Notes: a model not told the origin generated them from the letters alone. A stretch of 7,491 nucleotides of DNA from an uncultured Porphyromonadaceae bacterium (GCA_905193395.1 CAJJOO010000063.1:1-7491); one strand, 5' to 3'; numbered from the stretch's first letter, positions 1 through 7,491 are shown. Program-made: numbers and translations.

Positions 1-2
1 CG

Positions 3-809
3 GCCAGCGGTACTGACAAGGCTTTCATGGATATGGTGGCCGCTCCCGACTGTCCGCTGCGCTATTCGGAGTATTACATGCCCGATGGATTGCCTAATCC
101 ACGCACCGCCGCCGTTTTCGAGGCCGACCGCCGCTGGCAGCAAGGTCCCGTTGCAGACCTCTGCGAATATGTCTACGACAATGTCGACGGCGTCACCACC
201 GCTCTCTACGAATACCACAAGGCAATGGAACGCCGTATTCCATCCGAGCGCCTCGCCTATGCCGGAATTCCCGTCGATACACATGCCCTGAAACCTTTGG
301 AACGCCCCCTGATGGCCGACGGCACGGTCAATATCTTTCTTGGCCGCGACGCCCGGCGTGCCGCTTTCAAGGGGACAGACATGATGCTCGACGTGGCCCG
401 CGCCCTTGTCGACGAACTTCCCTCGCGCTGCCGCCTGACCCTTGTCGAAAACGTTCCATACAGTCAGTACGTCGTTTCCCTTGCATCGGCCGATCTTGTT
501 CTTGACCAGTTGTATTCCTTTTCTCCGGCCACAAACGCTCTCATGGCCATGGCACGCGGTCAGGCCGTCGTCTCGGGTGCCGAACCGGAATACTATGAAT
601 TCATAGGCGAGACCGACAATTTCCCCATTCTGAACGCCGTACCGGACCCCGACGCCCTCTATGCCCTGCTCATGGACCACGTCCTGCAGCCCGAACTGAT
701 TCTTGCCGCAGCCTCCCGAGGCCGTGAATTCGTTCTGCGACACAATGCAGCCGACGTCGTCGCGCGTCGTTGCCTTGATTTCTGGACCTCACGTCTCGAA
801 GCCAAATGA
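3..809 (+). CDS. GT-B fold (GT4-like) glycosyltransferase, 5' end outside window
   Basis: The reading frame is open to the left edge, with no in-frame stop before the first ATG at 27, so the gene is probably truncated and 268 C-terminal residues are visible. What remains looks like the C-terminal nucleotide-sugar-binding half of a GT-B glycosyltransferase. A strand with VNIFLGRDARR followed by FKGTDMM (nt 327-386) matches the usual 'G-R...KG-D' start of that domain. ADLVLDQLYSFSP and NALMAMARG (nt 489-560) match the loop and helix that hold the donor in GT4 enzymes, followed by VVSGAEPEYYEF. The classical E-x7-E pair is not intact: Met stands where the second Glu of 'EAMA' is expected. I believe this is normal for a Bacteroidota subfamily with this LDQ...P...N-L-AMA pattern. 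It probably acts in the cytoplasm on a surface glycan or lipopolysaccharide precursor; donor and acceptor cannot be read from the sequence. The stop codon overlaps the next gene's start, suggesting coupled translation. Confidence 0.75.
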   Translation, partial: ASGTDKAFMDMVAAPDCPLRYSEYYMPDGLPNPRTAAVFEADRRWQQGPVADLCEYVYDNVDGVTTALYEYHKAMERRIPSERLAYAGIPVDTHALKPLERPLMADGTVNIFLGRDARRAAFKGTDMMLDVARALVDELPSRCRLTLVENVPYSQYVVSLASADLVLDQLYSFSPATNALMAMARGQAVVSGAEPEYYEFIGETDNFPILNAVPDPDALYALLMDHVLQPELILAAASRGREFVLRHNAADVVARRCLDFWTSRLEAK

Positions 810-1594
810 CACTCCAGGTCCTCATATCAACCTATGGCCTCGACGGCCTTGCACGGACCGCCACCATGCGCCTTCCCGCACTGGACGGCATTTCATACCT
901 CGTCTCGCTTCAATTGCCCCAAGATACCGTCTTTGACATCCCTGAATCGCTCCGCCGTCCCGATATCTCCATTCTTCCGCATAGCGACGCGGGACTCAGC
1001 CGCAACCGCAACTACGCCCTTGACCATGCTTCGGCCGATGTAGTTCTCATCGCCGACGACGACCTAAACTACACACCCGGAGGCCTGCAGACTGTTCTAA
1101 GCACTTTCGCCGAAAACCCCGGTCTGGCCTTCGCCACATTCCGCCACACCGGTGGCGACAACAAGCAATTCCCTGAAACAGGATTTTCATTCAATGAAGG
1201 CATTACACCGGGCTATTATCTCACATCCTTTGAACTGGCCCTCCGCCCCTCGCTGCTGCCGTCCGACATCCGTTTTGCCGAAAACGTAGGTGTCGGGACG
1301 CCGTATTTCGGTTCAGGCGAGGAAAACCTGTTCCTGCTGCGACTCCTGCACAGTGGTATGCGAGGGCGTTATTTCCCCCTGACGATAGTCGAACATCCCG
1401 GCACTACGACCGGCGTCCGGCGCGCCACTCCCGCCGCCTTGCACGGCCAGGGCGCCTGGTTCCGCATCCGTTACGGCGCTGTCGAAGGCCTTCTCCGCCT
1501 CCTCCGCGACGTCCACCGCCGCAACGCCGCCCCCCTCACCGCCCTCCGCCACATGCTCGCCGGCTACCTCCACTCCCCCCGCATCAAATTCTAA
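806..1594 (+). CDS. Family 2 (GT-A) glycosyltransferase
   Basis: This 262-residue protein has the layout of a short GT2 inverting glycosyltransferase. It opens with a strand ending in a turn (LQVLISTYG, residues 3-11). It then has GLSRNRNYAL (63-72), the helix that follows the nucleotide-binding loop in GT2 enzymes. LIADDDLNY (81-89) carries the metal-binding Asp cluster D84-D86. FGSGEENLFLLRL (168-180) fits the acceptor-side acidic motif, where an ED or EE pair supplies the likely catalytic base. No membrane segment or signal peptide is evident, so it is probably cytoplasmic or peripheral to the inner membrane. The start is fixed by the ATGA overlap with the upstream glycosyltransferase, and the two probably act on the same glycan. 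The last 100 bases are strikingly C-rich, encoding a basic Arg/Leu/His-rich tail. Sugar specificity is unknown. The family call is firm. Confidence 0.82.
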   Translation: MTLQVLISTYGLDGLARTATMRLPALDGISYLVSLQLPQDTVFDIPESLRRPDISILPHSDAGLSRNRNYALDHASADVVLIADDDLNYTPGGLQTVLSTFAENPGLAFATFRHTGGDNKQFPETGFSFNEGITPGYYLTSFELALRPSLLPSDIRFAENVGVGTPYFGSGEENLFLLRLLHSGMRGRYFPLTIVEHPGTTTGVRRATPAALHGQGAWFRIRYGAVEGLLRLLRDVHRRNAAPLTALRHMLAGYLHSPRIKF

Positions 1595-1688
1595 CCGCAA
1601 TCTGAGATATAGTTATCCCTCATGCAGTTCCGGAGAAACATACAAATGTCGCGTGAAGTAGGTTTCTTCGTTCAGGATTATTGGCTCT

Positions 1689-1710
1689 TGCAGGGGGCCT
1701 GTGCTTTTTT
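1689..1710 (+). terminator. Weak candidate intrinsic terminator after the glycosyltransferase genes
   Basis: A short inverted repeat CAGG-GGG-CCTG (1691-1701), extendable by two G-U type pairs, is followed within three bases by six T (1705-1710). The position between the glycosyltransferase pair and the metG promoter is right for a terminator. The stem has only four Watson-Crick pairs with a three-base loop, so it may be chance. Confidence 0.28.
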
Positions 1711-1711
1711 G

Positions 1712-1743
1712 TTGAAGTTATCCTAAATTTTTTATTAACTTTG
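1712..1743 (+). promoter_or_regulatory. Bacteroidota-type housekeeping promoter for metG
   Basis: TAACTTTG at 1736-1743 is an exact match to the Bacteroidota -7 consensus TAnnTTTG. A TTG at 1712-1714, 21 bases upstream, can serve as the -33 element. The surrounding stretch 1704-1745 is rich in A and T inside an otherwise GC-rich window, as expected for a promoter. Transcription would start roughly at 1747-1751, giving metG a leader of only about 8 to 18 bases. It probably also drives ansA, the small secreted gene, dut and the TPR gene, because no other good promoter is seen between them. Confidence 0.7.
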
Positions 1744-1764
1744 TGGTTTGAAACTGCAATGTAC

Positions 1765-3813
1765 ATGGAAAAGAACTATAAACGTACCCTCATCACCACC
1801 GCACTGCCCTATGCCAACGGGCCTGTGCACATCGGTCATCTTGCCGGCGTTTATGTCCCGGCCGATATATATGCCCGTTATCTCCGCCTGAACGGCCGCG
1901 AAGTGACCCTGATTGGCGGCAGCGACGAGCACGGCGTGCCCATCACCATCAAGGCCAAGAACGAAGGCGTTTCTCCTCAGGATGTCGTGGACCGCTACCA
2001 TGCCATCATCCGCGATTCCATGGCCGAACTCGGCATTTCTTTCGACATTTATTCCCGCACGACTTCCGATATCCATTCGGCCACGGCCTCGGAGTTTTTC
2101 TCGCGGCTCTATGACAAGGGTGTGTTTATCGAAAAGACGTCCATGCAACTTTACGACGAGAAGGCCGACCAGTTCCTGGCCGACCGCTACGTCACAGGCG
2201 AATGTCCCCACTGCCACGCCCAGGGTGCCTATGGCGACCAGTGCGAAAAGTGCGGCACTTCGCTGAACGCTACCGACCTCATCAACCCTCGCAGCGCAAT
2301 CACCGGCAATGTGCCCGTGCTGCGTGAGACCCGCCACTGGTATCTTCCCTTGGACCGCTACGAGGAGGCCCTGCGCAAGTGGATTCTCGACGGACACAAG
2401 GAGTGGAAGACCAATGTCTACGGCCAGTGCAAGTCGTGGCTCGACCTCGGCCTGCAGCCCCGTGCCGTGTCGCGCGACCTTGACTGGGGTGTTCCCGTGC
2501 CGCTGGACGGCGCCGAGGGCAAGGTGCTCTACGTATGGTTCGACGCTCCTATCGGCTATATCTCCAACACCAAGGAACTTTATCCCGAATCCTGGGAGAA
2601 ATGGTGGAAGGATTCCGAAACGCGCATCATCAACTTCATCGGCAAGGACAACATCGTGTTCCACTGCATCGTGTTCCCCGCCATGCTGATGGCCTATGGC
2701 GACAATTTCCAGTTGCCCGACAATGTCCCCGCCAACGAGTTCCTGAACCTCGAGGGCGACAAGATTTCGACCTCGCGCAACTGGGCAGTATGGCTCCACG
2801 AGTATCTTCGCGATTTCCCGGGCAAACAGGACGTGCTGCGCTACGTCCTCACGGCCAACGCTCCCGAAACCAAGGACAACGATTTCACCTGGCGCGATTT
2901 CCAGACCCGCAACAACAGTGAACTGGTGGCCATCCTCGGCAATTTCGTGAACCGTGTAATCGTCCTGACCCATAAATATTTCGACGGCAAGGTGCCCGCC
3001 CCCGGCGCCCTGGCCGACGTGGACCGCGCCGCCCTGGCCGAGGCCCGTGACGCCGCCCGCCTCTGCGGCGAGGCAATCGAGACCTTCCATTTCCGCGAGG
3101 CCCTGAAACAGGCTATGGAGATCGCCCGTCTCGGCAACCGTTACCTCCAGGAAACCGAACCCTGGAAACTGGCCAAGACCGACCCCGGGCGCGTCGCCGC
3201 AATCCTCTACACAGGTCTGCAACTCTGCGCCTCGCTGGCAATTGTCTGCGAGCCGTTCATGCCTTTCATGGCCAAGCGCCTTTCCGACGACCTGCGTCTG
3301 GGTGCCGCTTCCTGGCAGATGGCCGGCGCTGACAACCTTGTTCCCGCCGGAACGGAAATCGCCCCGGCACGTCTCCTTTTCGAGAAAATCGACGACGAAG
3401 CCATCCTGGCCCAGACCTCGCGCCTCGAACGCATCAAGGAGGAGAATGCCCGCAAGGCATGGAAACCCGAACCCGTCATGGCCGACGTGGACTTCGACAC
3501 CTTTGCCCGCAGTGACCTCCGTGTGGCCACCGTCACGGCATGCTTCAAGGTCCCCAAGGCCGACAAACTGCTGCAGTTTACCCTCGACGACGGTACCGGC
3601 GAACCCCGCACCATCGTGTCCGGCATCGCCGCCTACTATCCCGACCCATCGGTCCTGGTAGGTCGTCAGGTATGCTATATCGCCAACCTGCCTCCGCGCA
3701 AACTTCGCGGAATCGAGTCGCAGGGCATGATTCTCAGCGCCGTCGACCGCGACGGACGCCTTGTTGTTATGTCCCCGTCCGAACCCGTCGCCGCAGGCGC
3801 GCAGGTCAAATAA
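1765..3813 (+). CDS. metG: Methionyl-tRNA synthetase (MetRS)
   Basis: The enzyme charges tRNA-Met with methionine using ATP, in the cytoplasm. The 682 residues show the full family layout. The Rossmann catalytic domain carries TALPYANG and HIGH (residues 22-25). An inserted zinc knuckle has C147, C150, C160 and C163. The signature loop is K-I-S-T-S (333-337) in place of KMSKS. A helical anticodon-binding domain has N458 and W467 in the N-x-Y-x5-P-W pattern that reads the CAU anticodon. A C-terminal EMAP-II/Trbp111-like OB domain (about 577-682) serves tRNA binding and dimerisation. The frame stays open upstream to 1681, but the promoter lies inside that extension, so the start must be downstream of it. 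ATG codons at 1759 and 1765 are both possible; 1765 (MEKNYKRT) fits the start I know from Bacteroides relatives. No Shine-Dalgarno is seen. It appears to lead the operon that continues with ansA 34 bases later. Confidence 0.97.
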   Translation: MEKNYKRTLITTALPYANGPVHIGHLAGVYVPADIYARYLRLNGREVTLIGGSDEHGVPITIKAKNEGVSPQDVVDRYHAIIRDSMAELGISFDIYSRTTSDIHSATASEFFSRLYDKGVFIEKTSMQLYDEKADQFLADRYVTGECPHCHAQGAYGDQCEKCGTSLNATDLINPRSAITGNVPVLRETRHWYLPLDRYEEALRKWILDGHKEWKTNVYGQCKSWLDLGLQPRAVSRDLDWGVPVPLDGAEGKVLYVWFDAPIGYISNTKELYPESWEKWWKDSETRIINFIGKDNIVFHCIVFPAMLMAYGDNFQLPDNVPANEFLNLEGDKISTSRNWAVWLHEYLRDFPGKQDVLRYVLTANAPETKDNDFTWRDFQTRNNSELVAILGNFVNRVIVLTHKYFDGKVPAPGALADVDRAALAEARDAARLCGEAIETFHFREALKQAMEIARLGNRYLQETEPWKLAKTDPGRVAAILYTGLQLCASLAIVCEPFMPFMAKRLSDDLRLGAASWQMAGADNLVPAGTEIAPARLLFEKIDDEAILAQTSRLERIKEENARKAWKPEPVMADVDFDTFARSDLRVATVTACFKVPKADKLLQFTLDDGTGEPRTIVSGIAAYYPDPSVLVGRQVCYIANLPPRKLRGIESQGMILSAVDRDGRLVVMSPSEPVAAGAQVK

Positions 3814-3847
3814 ATCCGCCTTCCCACTCCCCATACGTAGACGAGCA

Positions 3848-4879
3848 ATGAAACCACGCATCCTCATCATTTACACCGGTGGCACCATCGGCATGATTGA
3901 AGACCCGGCGACACGCAATCTCCGTCCCTTCGATTTCTCTCACCTCATGGAAAACGTTCCCAAGGTGAAGATGCTCGACTATGATATCGACAACCTGCAG
4001 TTCGCCCCGCCCATCGACTCGAGCGACATGCGCCCCGAACACTGGCAGCATATGGCCGCCAGCATCGCCGCCAACTATGACAAATACGACGGTTTCGTGG
4101 TCCTCCACGGCACCGACACGATGGCCTATACGGCCTCGGCGCTCTCGTTCATGTTGCGGGGACTCTGCAAGCCCGTTATCATCACCGGCTCGCAGTTGCC
4201 CATCGGCGAGGTGCGCACCGACGGCGAGGAAAACCTCATCACGGCCCTCCAGATTGCCGCCGCACGCGGCGCCGACGGCCTGCCCATGGTGCGCGAGGTG
4301 GCTATCCTCTTCGAGAACTACCTCTGGCGCGGAAACCGCTCGACCAAGCGCTCGGCCGACCACTTCAACGCTTTCAAGAGCAACAATTATCCCTACCTGG
4401 CCAAGATTGGCCTCGGCATCGACTACGACCGCGACGCCCTGGCGCGCCCCGAACCCGGTCCGCTGGTATATTACCCAGACCTGGACACCTCAGTGATGAG
4501 TGTCGACCTTTTCCCCGGGCTCAGCGAGTGCATCCTCCGCCACCAGTTGTCCGCTCCCGGCATCAAGGGCGTGGTTCTCCGCACCTATGGCGCCGGAAAC
4601 GCCCCCACTTCCCGCTGGTTCCTCGACATCATCAAGGAAGCCGTAGACCGCGGCATCGCCGTAATCAACGTAACCCAGTGCGTCAACGGTTCCGTCCATT
4701 CCAACCGCTACGTCTCCGGCGACATGCTGGCCGCCACCGGCGTGATTTCCGGCCACGACATCACTTTCGAGGCCGCCATCACGAAGATGATGCACCTCTT
4801 TGGCCTCGGAATTCCGCCGGAGCAGGTGCGTCGCGCCCTCGAAGTGCCGCTTGCCGGCGAAATGACCCTCAACGAATAA
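3848..4879 (+). CDS. ansA: Type I (cytoplasmic) L-asparaginase
   Basis: It hydrolyses L-asparagine to aspartate and ammonia. The 343-residue length and lack of a signal peptide fit the cytoplasmic type I enzymes (E. coli AnsA family) rather than the periplasmic type II. Both catalytic triads are visible. TGGTIGM (residues 10-16) carries nucleophile T13. [15 protein letters not shown] (87-101) carries T89 and D90. RGNRSTK (161-167) carries K167. IDSSDM (56-61) supplies the substrate-carboxylate contacts. QC at 277-278 aligns by eye with the region around Cys273 that helps form the allosteric asparagine site in the E. coli enzyme, so allostery is possible but not shown. The frame extends upstream to 3761 without homology and overlaps metG, so the ATG at 3848 is the sensible start. 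Its position 34 bases after metG suggests co-transcription. A glutaminase side activity cannot be judged from sequence. Confidence 0.93.
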   Translation: MKPRILIIYTGGTIGMIEDPATRNLRPFDFSHLMENVPKVKMLDYDIDNLQFAPPIDSSDMRPEHWQHMAASIAANYDKYDGFVVLHGTDTMAYTASALSFMLRGLCKPVIITGSQLPIGEVRTDGEENLITALQIAAARGADGLPMVREVAILFENYLWRGNRSTKRSADHFNAFKSNNYPYLAKIGLGIDYDRDALARPEPGPLVYYPDLDTSVMSVDLFPGLSECILRHQLSAPGIKGVVLRTYGAGNAPTSRWFLDIIKEAVDRGIAVINVTQCVNGSVHSNRYVSGDMLAATGVISGHDITFEAAITKMMHLFGLGIPPEQVRRALEVPLAGEMTLNE

Positions 4880-4899
4880 AAAATCCCATACCGTCCACA

Positions 4900-5229
4900 G
4901 TGAAACGTTTTCTGCGACATATAGCCATTGCGGCCGTCATCCTGGCGCTTGCCATTCCGGCCACGGCCCTTGCTCCGGCCGCTCCCGCCCGATGGGAGAC
5001 GGTAGAGACGGTCGTCGCCGAACTCTCGGACGAATGTTTCGACGTGGCGGTGCGCGACAATTATATATATGTATACGCCCCGCGTCCGGTGAACATAAAA
5101 CTGTTCACCATCCTCGGGCAACTGGTTTCCCAAGGCTCGCTGCCCGCCGGGACCTCGCGCCTGCGGGTGGCAAACCGCGGCATATACATCCTGAAAGCCG
5201 GCACTCTCACCCGGCGCATCACAATCTGA
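4900..5229 (+). CDS. Small secreted protein made mostly of a T9SS sorting-domain-like module
   Basis: This 109-residue protein begins with a clear export signal: basic MKRFLRH, then a hydrophobic core to about residue 20. It ends in small residues that allow cleavage after A27 or A30 (cleavage after A25 would place Pro at +1, which is disfavoured). The rest (about 45-109) follows the pattern of type A C-terminal sorting domains of Bacteroidota. There are short beta strands (NYIYVYA), then [19 protein letters not shown] (63-81), then RGIYILKAG (93-101) and a basic-hydrophobic end, TRRITI. There is no room for a cargo domain: the mature protein is essentially the tail. The start is a GTG; no ATG lies in frame nearby upstream or before the signal peptide. 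It sits 20 bases after ansA and 11 before dut, so it is probably part of the operon. The function is unknown. The domain likeness is by eye; a DUF6383-type tail is an alternative name for the same sort of module. Confidence 0.72.
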   Translation: MKRFLRHIAIAAVILALAIPATALAPAAPARWETVETVVAELSDECFDVAVRDNYIYVYAPRPVNIKLFTILGQLVSQGSLPAGTSRLRVANRGIYILKAGTLTRRITI

Positions 5230-5240
5230 TACCGCCATCT

Positions 5241-5684
5241 ATGGACAATCTCAGGATAAAAATCATAAACACCTCGCGCAATCCGCTTCCGGCCTATGCC
5301 ACTCCGCTCAGCGCCGGCATGGACCTGCGTGCCAGCCTTGACGAGCCTATGACCGTGGCTCCCGGCCAGCGGGTTCTTGTCCCCACCGGTCTGCGCGTTG
5401 AACTTCCCGAAGGCTACGAGATGCAGTTGCGTCCCCGCAGCGGCCTCGCCCTGCGCTATGGAATCACCTTGCTCAACTCGCCGGGGACCATCGACGCCGA
5501 CTATCGCGGAGAAATCGGAGTGATTCTCATAAACCTTTCCGACGATACATTTGTAATAAATCCCGGAGAGCGTATCTGCCAGATGGTGGTCGCCGCCCAC
5601 GCCCGTGTCGAATGGTCGGCCACTGACGCCCTTTCCGACACCGAACGCGGCGACGGAGGGTTCGGCCACTCGGGCCGCTGTTAG
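5241..5684 (+). CDS. dut: Deoxyuridine 5'-triphosphate nucleotidohydrolase (dUTPase)
   Basis: It cleaves dUTP to dUMP and pyrophosphate, keeping uracil out of DNA and feeding dTMP synthesis. The 147-residue protein is the usual size of the homotrimeric, all-beta dUTPases, and all five family motifs are present in order. Motif 1 is SAGMDLRA (24-31). Motif 2 is PRSGLA (65-70). Motif 3 is [13 protein letters not shown] (82-94), with catalytic-base D85 and the uracil-stacking Y88. Motif 4 is GERICQMV (109-116). Motif 5 is the glycine-rich C-terminal arm [10 protein letters not shown] (136-145), which closes over the substrate. It is cytoplasmic. The ATG at 5241 starts 11 bases after the small secreted gene; the upstream extension of the frame has no homology. 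In other Bacteroidota, as I recall, dut is followed by a TPR gene, a DUF4292 gene and an EnvC-type peptidase gene, and the first of these is seen here. Confidence 0.96.
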   Translation: MDNLRIKIINTSRNPLPAYATPLSAGMDLRASLDEPMTVAPGQRVLVPTGLRVELPEGYEMQLRPRSGLALRYGITLLNSPGTIDADYRGEIGVILINLSDDTFVINPGERICQMVVAAHARVEWSATDALSDTERGDGGFGHSGRC

Positions 5685-5750
5685 CGCCGCCCAGGCCTCC
5701 CCTCTCCACTCGGTTTTACCTGTGATAATTTCTTTTCCGGTTTCTGCCCG

Positions 5751-7491
5751 ATGAAAAAATTTCCTCTCATAGCACTGTTGATTGCGGTTCTGGTTTCCGG
5801 ACTCGCCTCAGCCCGCGGTGGCAGCGCCCTGCGCCATTTCAACCGCCGTGCCGACAGTGTCCGCGCCGCATACATGGTCACCGAGGCATACAACCGCCTG
5901 AATCTCGGCGAGGTCAGCGCCGGAATCACCCTGCTGCGGCACGCCATGGCCATCTGTCCCGACGACCCCGAACTGGCTTTCCTCAATGCCAACCTCATGC
6001 TGCCGGCCCGCCTGCTCGACTCCGTTGCCGCCACGCATCTCTTCGACATGGCCACGCAATACGTCCTGGCTCACCCCGAGGACTATTTCGCTTCAATCCG
6101 CATGGCCGACTTCGCCGACAACTCCGATCGTTCGGAGGTGGCTCTGGCCATTTACCGTAATCTTGCCGCCGCATATCCCGACCGCAATGACATCCGGTTG
6201 GGCTTTGCCACCCGCCTGGGCATGCGCCACCTCGACGCCATTGCCGACGACGTGGCCAAGGGCCTTCCCGCGCGCGGCGACACCGTGGCCCGCGACAGCG
6301 CCGTTGCTATTCTCAATGAAATCGAGCGCCGTACCGGTCCCGACCCCTCGATTATCTATCAGACAATGTGCATCCTCATCAACCGCCTCGATACAGCGGC
6401 GATTGTGGAGCGTATCGACAAATACCGCCTCTCGGCGCCCACCGACCCCAACGTGCTTCTCAACACGGCTCGTCTGTTTGACGTTATCGGCCTCTCAGAC
6501 TCGGTCAGCGTCAACCTCGACCGCGCCTGCACCGTGGACTCTACCTTCGGAGCCGCCTTTATGGAACGCGCCGCCTTCTACCTTCAGGAAGGCGACTCGG
6601 CCCGCTACGAAAGCGAGGTTGAGAACGTACTCCGCAGCCCCGGACTCGATTTCGACGACAAATTCGACATGCTCACCGAATACGTGGCCCGCGGTTTCAG
6701 CGACACTGTCCCCGTCAAGTCCATGACACACCTGTTCGAGACAATGGAGGAACTGCATCCCGGCGAGCCTCGCCTCCACGCCCTCTATGGCGGCTACCTG
6801 GCCGAAACCGATTCAGCCGCGGCCGCAGCCGAACAGTTCGGCTATGCCGTCGACCTCAACCCGGCCGATCCTACCTACTACCAGTACCTCATTTCCAGCC
6901 TCCTTGAATCCGGCGACACCGTCCGCGCCCTCGAGACCTCGCGTAGCGGCCTCTCGCGCTTCAAGGACAACATGTACTATGCCCTTGTCACGGCATCGGT
7001 GCTGATGCAGCAGAACAATTATGCCGAGGCTATCGCCGCCCTCGATTCCTTTGACATCTCCGACTACCGCAACATGAAGGCCGTTTCGGTCTACCATCAG
7101 ACCCGAGGCGACATCTTCCACCAGATGAACCTCAACGACAGCGCCTATGTGGAATATGACCTCGCAATCGACGCCGACCCCGAGAATGCGATGGCGATGA
7201 ACAATCTGGCCTATTTCATGGCACTCGACGAAATAGACCTTGACCGCGCCGAAACGCTCGCACAGCGCGCCGTCTCGCTCGACCCCCTGAATCCTACAAT
7301 TCTCGACACCTACGCCTGGGTGCTTTTCCGTAAGAAGAAATATCCCGAGGCCAGGCGCCAGATTGACCTCGCCCTGGGCCAGTACTCCACTCCCGACAAC
7401 GACGAGAAAGCCGGTGTTGAGACGTCGGCCGGCGACGACGAACGCGAGACTCCATCGGCCGATATCTACGACCATGCCGGCGACATATATT
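5751..7491 (+). CDS. Exported tetratricopeptide-repeat protein, 3' end outside window
   Basis: The frame from ATG 5751 is open to the right edge, giving 580 residues with no stop. It starts with a signal peptide (MKKFPLIALLIAVLVSG, likely cleavage after A19-S20-A21). No lipobox Cys is present, so a soluble periplasmic or membrane-associated location is likely. TPR-like helical pairs are recognisable at about 41-75, 341-405 and 447-546. The best are ALYGGYLAET...A-V-D-L-N-P (344-371), YVEYDLAIDADPENAMAMNNLAY (466-488) and AQRAVSLDPLNP (504-515). The middle is a divergent alpha solenoid. Near the right edge an acidic, low-complexity segment (about 546-570) precedes what looks like the next repeat (IYDHAGDIY). 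TPR proteins in this place are known in Bacteroidota beside DUF4292 and EnvC-like peptidase genes, so a role in outer-envelope assembly or scaffolding is plausible, but it is an inference from context. The actual partner is unknown. The 66-base gap after dut shows no clear promoter. Confidence 0.85.
   Translation, partial: MKKFPLIALLIAVLVSGLASARGGSALRHFNRRADSVRAAYMVTEAYNRLNLGEVSAGITLLRHAMAICPDDPELAFLNANLMLPARLLDSVAATHLFDMATQYVLAHPEDYFASIRMADFADNSDRSEVALAIYRNLAAAYPDRNDIRLGFATRLGMRHLDAIADDVAKGLPARGDTVARDSAVAILNEIERRTGPDPSIIYQTMCILINRLDTAAIVERIDKYRLSAPTDPNVLLNTARLFDVIGLSDSVSVNLDRACTVDSTFGAAFMERAAFYLQEGDSARYESEVENVLRSPGLDFDDKFDMLTEYVARGFSDTVPVKSMTHLFETMEELHPGEPRLHALYGGYLAETDSAAAAAEQFGYAVDLNPADPTYYQYLISSLLESGDTVRALETSRSGLSRFKDNMYYALVTASVLMQQNNYAEAIAALDSFDISDYRNMKAVSVYHQTRGDIFHQMNLNDSAYVEYDLAIDADPENAMAMNNLAYFMALDEIDLDRAETLAQRAVSLDPLNPTILDTYAWVLFRKKKYPEARRQIDLALGQYSTPDNDEKAGVETSAGDDERETPSADIYDHAGDIY

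Noticed and set aside
1595..1688. The first part of the intergenic gap, checked for tRNA or another small RNA.
   Set aside because: No cloverleaf, T-loop (GTTCRA in context) or paired acceptor ends could be found; nothing is visible here beyond the end of the glycosyltransferase gene.
1622..1726. A 34-codon ORF starting MQFRRNIQM in the gap before metG.
   Set aside because: It overlaps the candidate terminator and the -33 region of the metG promoter and shows no signal or known motif. Too short to support without comparison.
1735..3870. A 711-codon open frame on the - strand opposite metG.
   Set aside because: Its translation is low in recognisable motifs and mirrors metG in codon phase. 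Strong C/G third-position bias on the + strand removes stop codons from this antisense frame. MetRS homology on the + strand is decisive.
5663..5677. Perfect 5-bp inverted repeat CGGCC/GGCCG near the end of dut, considered as a terminator.
   Set aside because: It lies in the conserved motif 5 coding region of dut (FGHSG) and has no following T run.
5726..5733. TAATTTCT upstream of the TPR gene, considered as a -7 promoter box.
   Set aside because: Two mismatches to TAnnTTTG in the key TTTG part and no -33 element at the right spacing.
5986..6726. A 246-codon + strand frame inside the TPR gene.
   Set aside because: The translation is Pro/Ser/Thr/Ala-rich without motifs, typical of an off-frame reading of GC-rich DNA. 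The frame from 5751 has a signal peptide and TPR residues.
6813..7475. A 220-codon open frame on the - strand opposite the TPR gene.
   Set aside because: Same antisense artefact: Gly/Val/His-rich translation without motifs, opposite a + strand frame with a signal peptide and TPR pattern.

Overview
The window reads as a piece of a Bacteroidota chromosome, most likely a GC-rich member of the Bacteroidales (Muribaculaceae-like; family level is a guess). The evidence is a perfect Bacteroidota-type -7 box (TAACTTTG) upstream of metG, no Shine-Dalgarno sequences at the gene starts, a methionyl-tRNA synthetase of the Bacteroidota type with a KISTS signature loop, and a small secreted protein whose C-terminal half resembles a type IX secretion sorting domain. 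Codons end mostly in C or G throughout, so no segment stands out as a recent import by base composition. All seven genes lie on the + strand.

Positions 1-1594 hold two glycosyltransferase genes. The first is a GT-B/GT4-like enzyme cut by the left window edge. The second is a GT-A/GT2 enzyme that starts inside the stop codon of the first (ATGA overlap). They look like the 3' end of a surface-glycan or lipopolysaccharide gene cluster. Positions 1595-1764 are a non-coding gap containing a weak terminator-like hairpin followed by an AT-rich promoter.

Positions 1765-7491 form what is probably one transcription unit with gaps of 34, 20, 11 and 66 bases. Its order is metG (methionyl-tRNA synthetase), ansA (type I asparaginase), a 109-residue secreted protein, dut (dUTPase), and a large exported tetratricopeptide-repeat protein that runs off the right edge. 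The unit combines translation, amino-acid catabolism, nucleotide-pool sanitation and envelope functions. No single pathway links the genes, and a shared housekeeping expression level is the simplest explanation.

No mobile element, CRISPR array, RNA gene, phage gene or defence system is visible. The most unusual item is the small protein at 4900-5229, which is little more than a signal peptide plus a sorting-domain-like module without a cargo. No convincing new multi-gene system is present.
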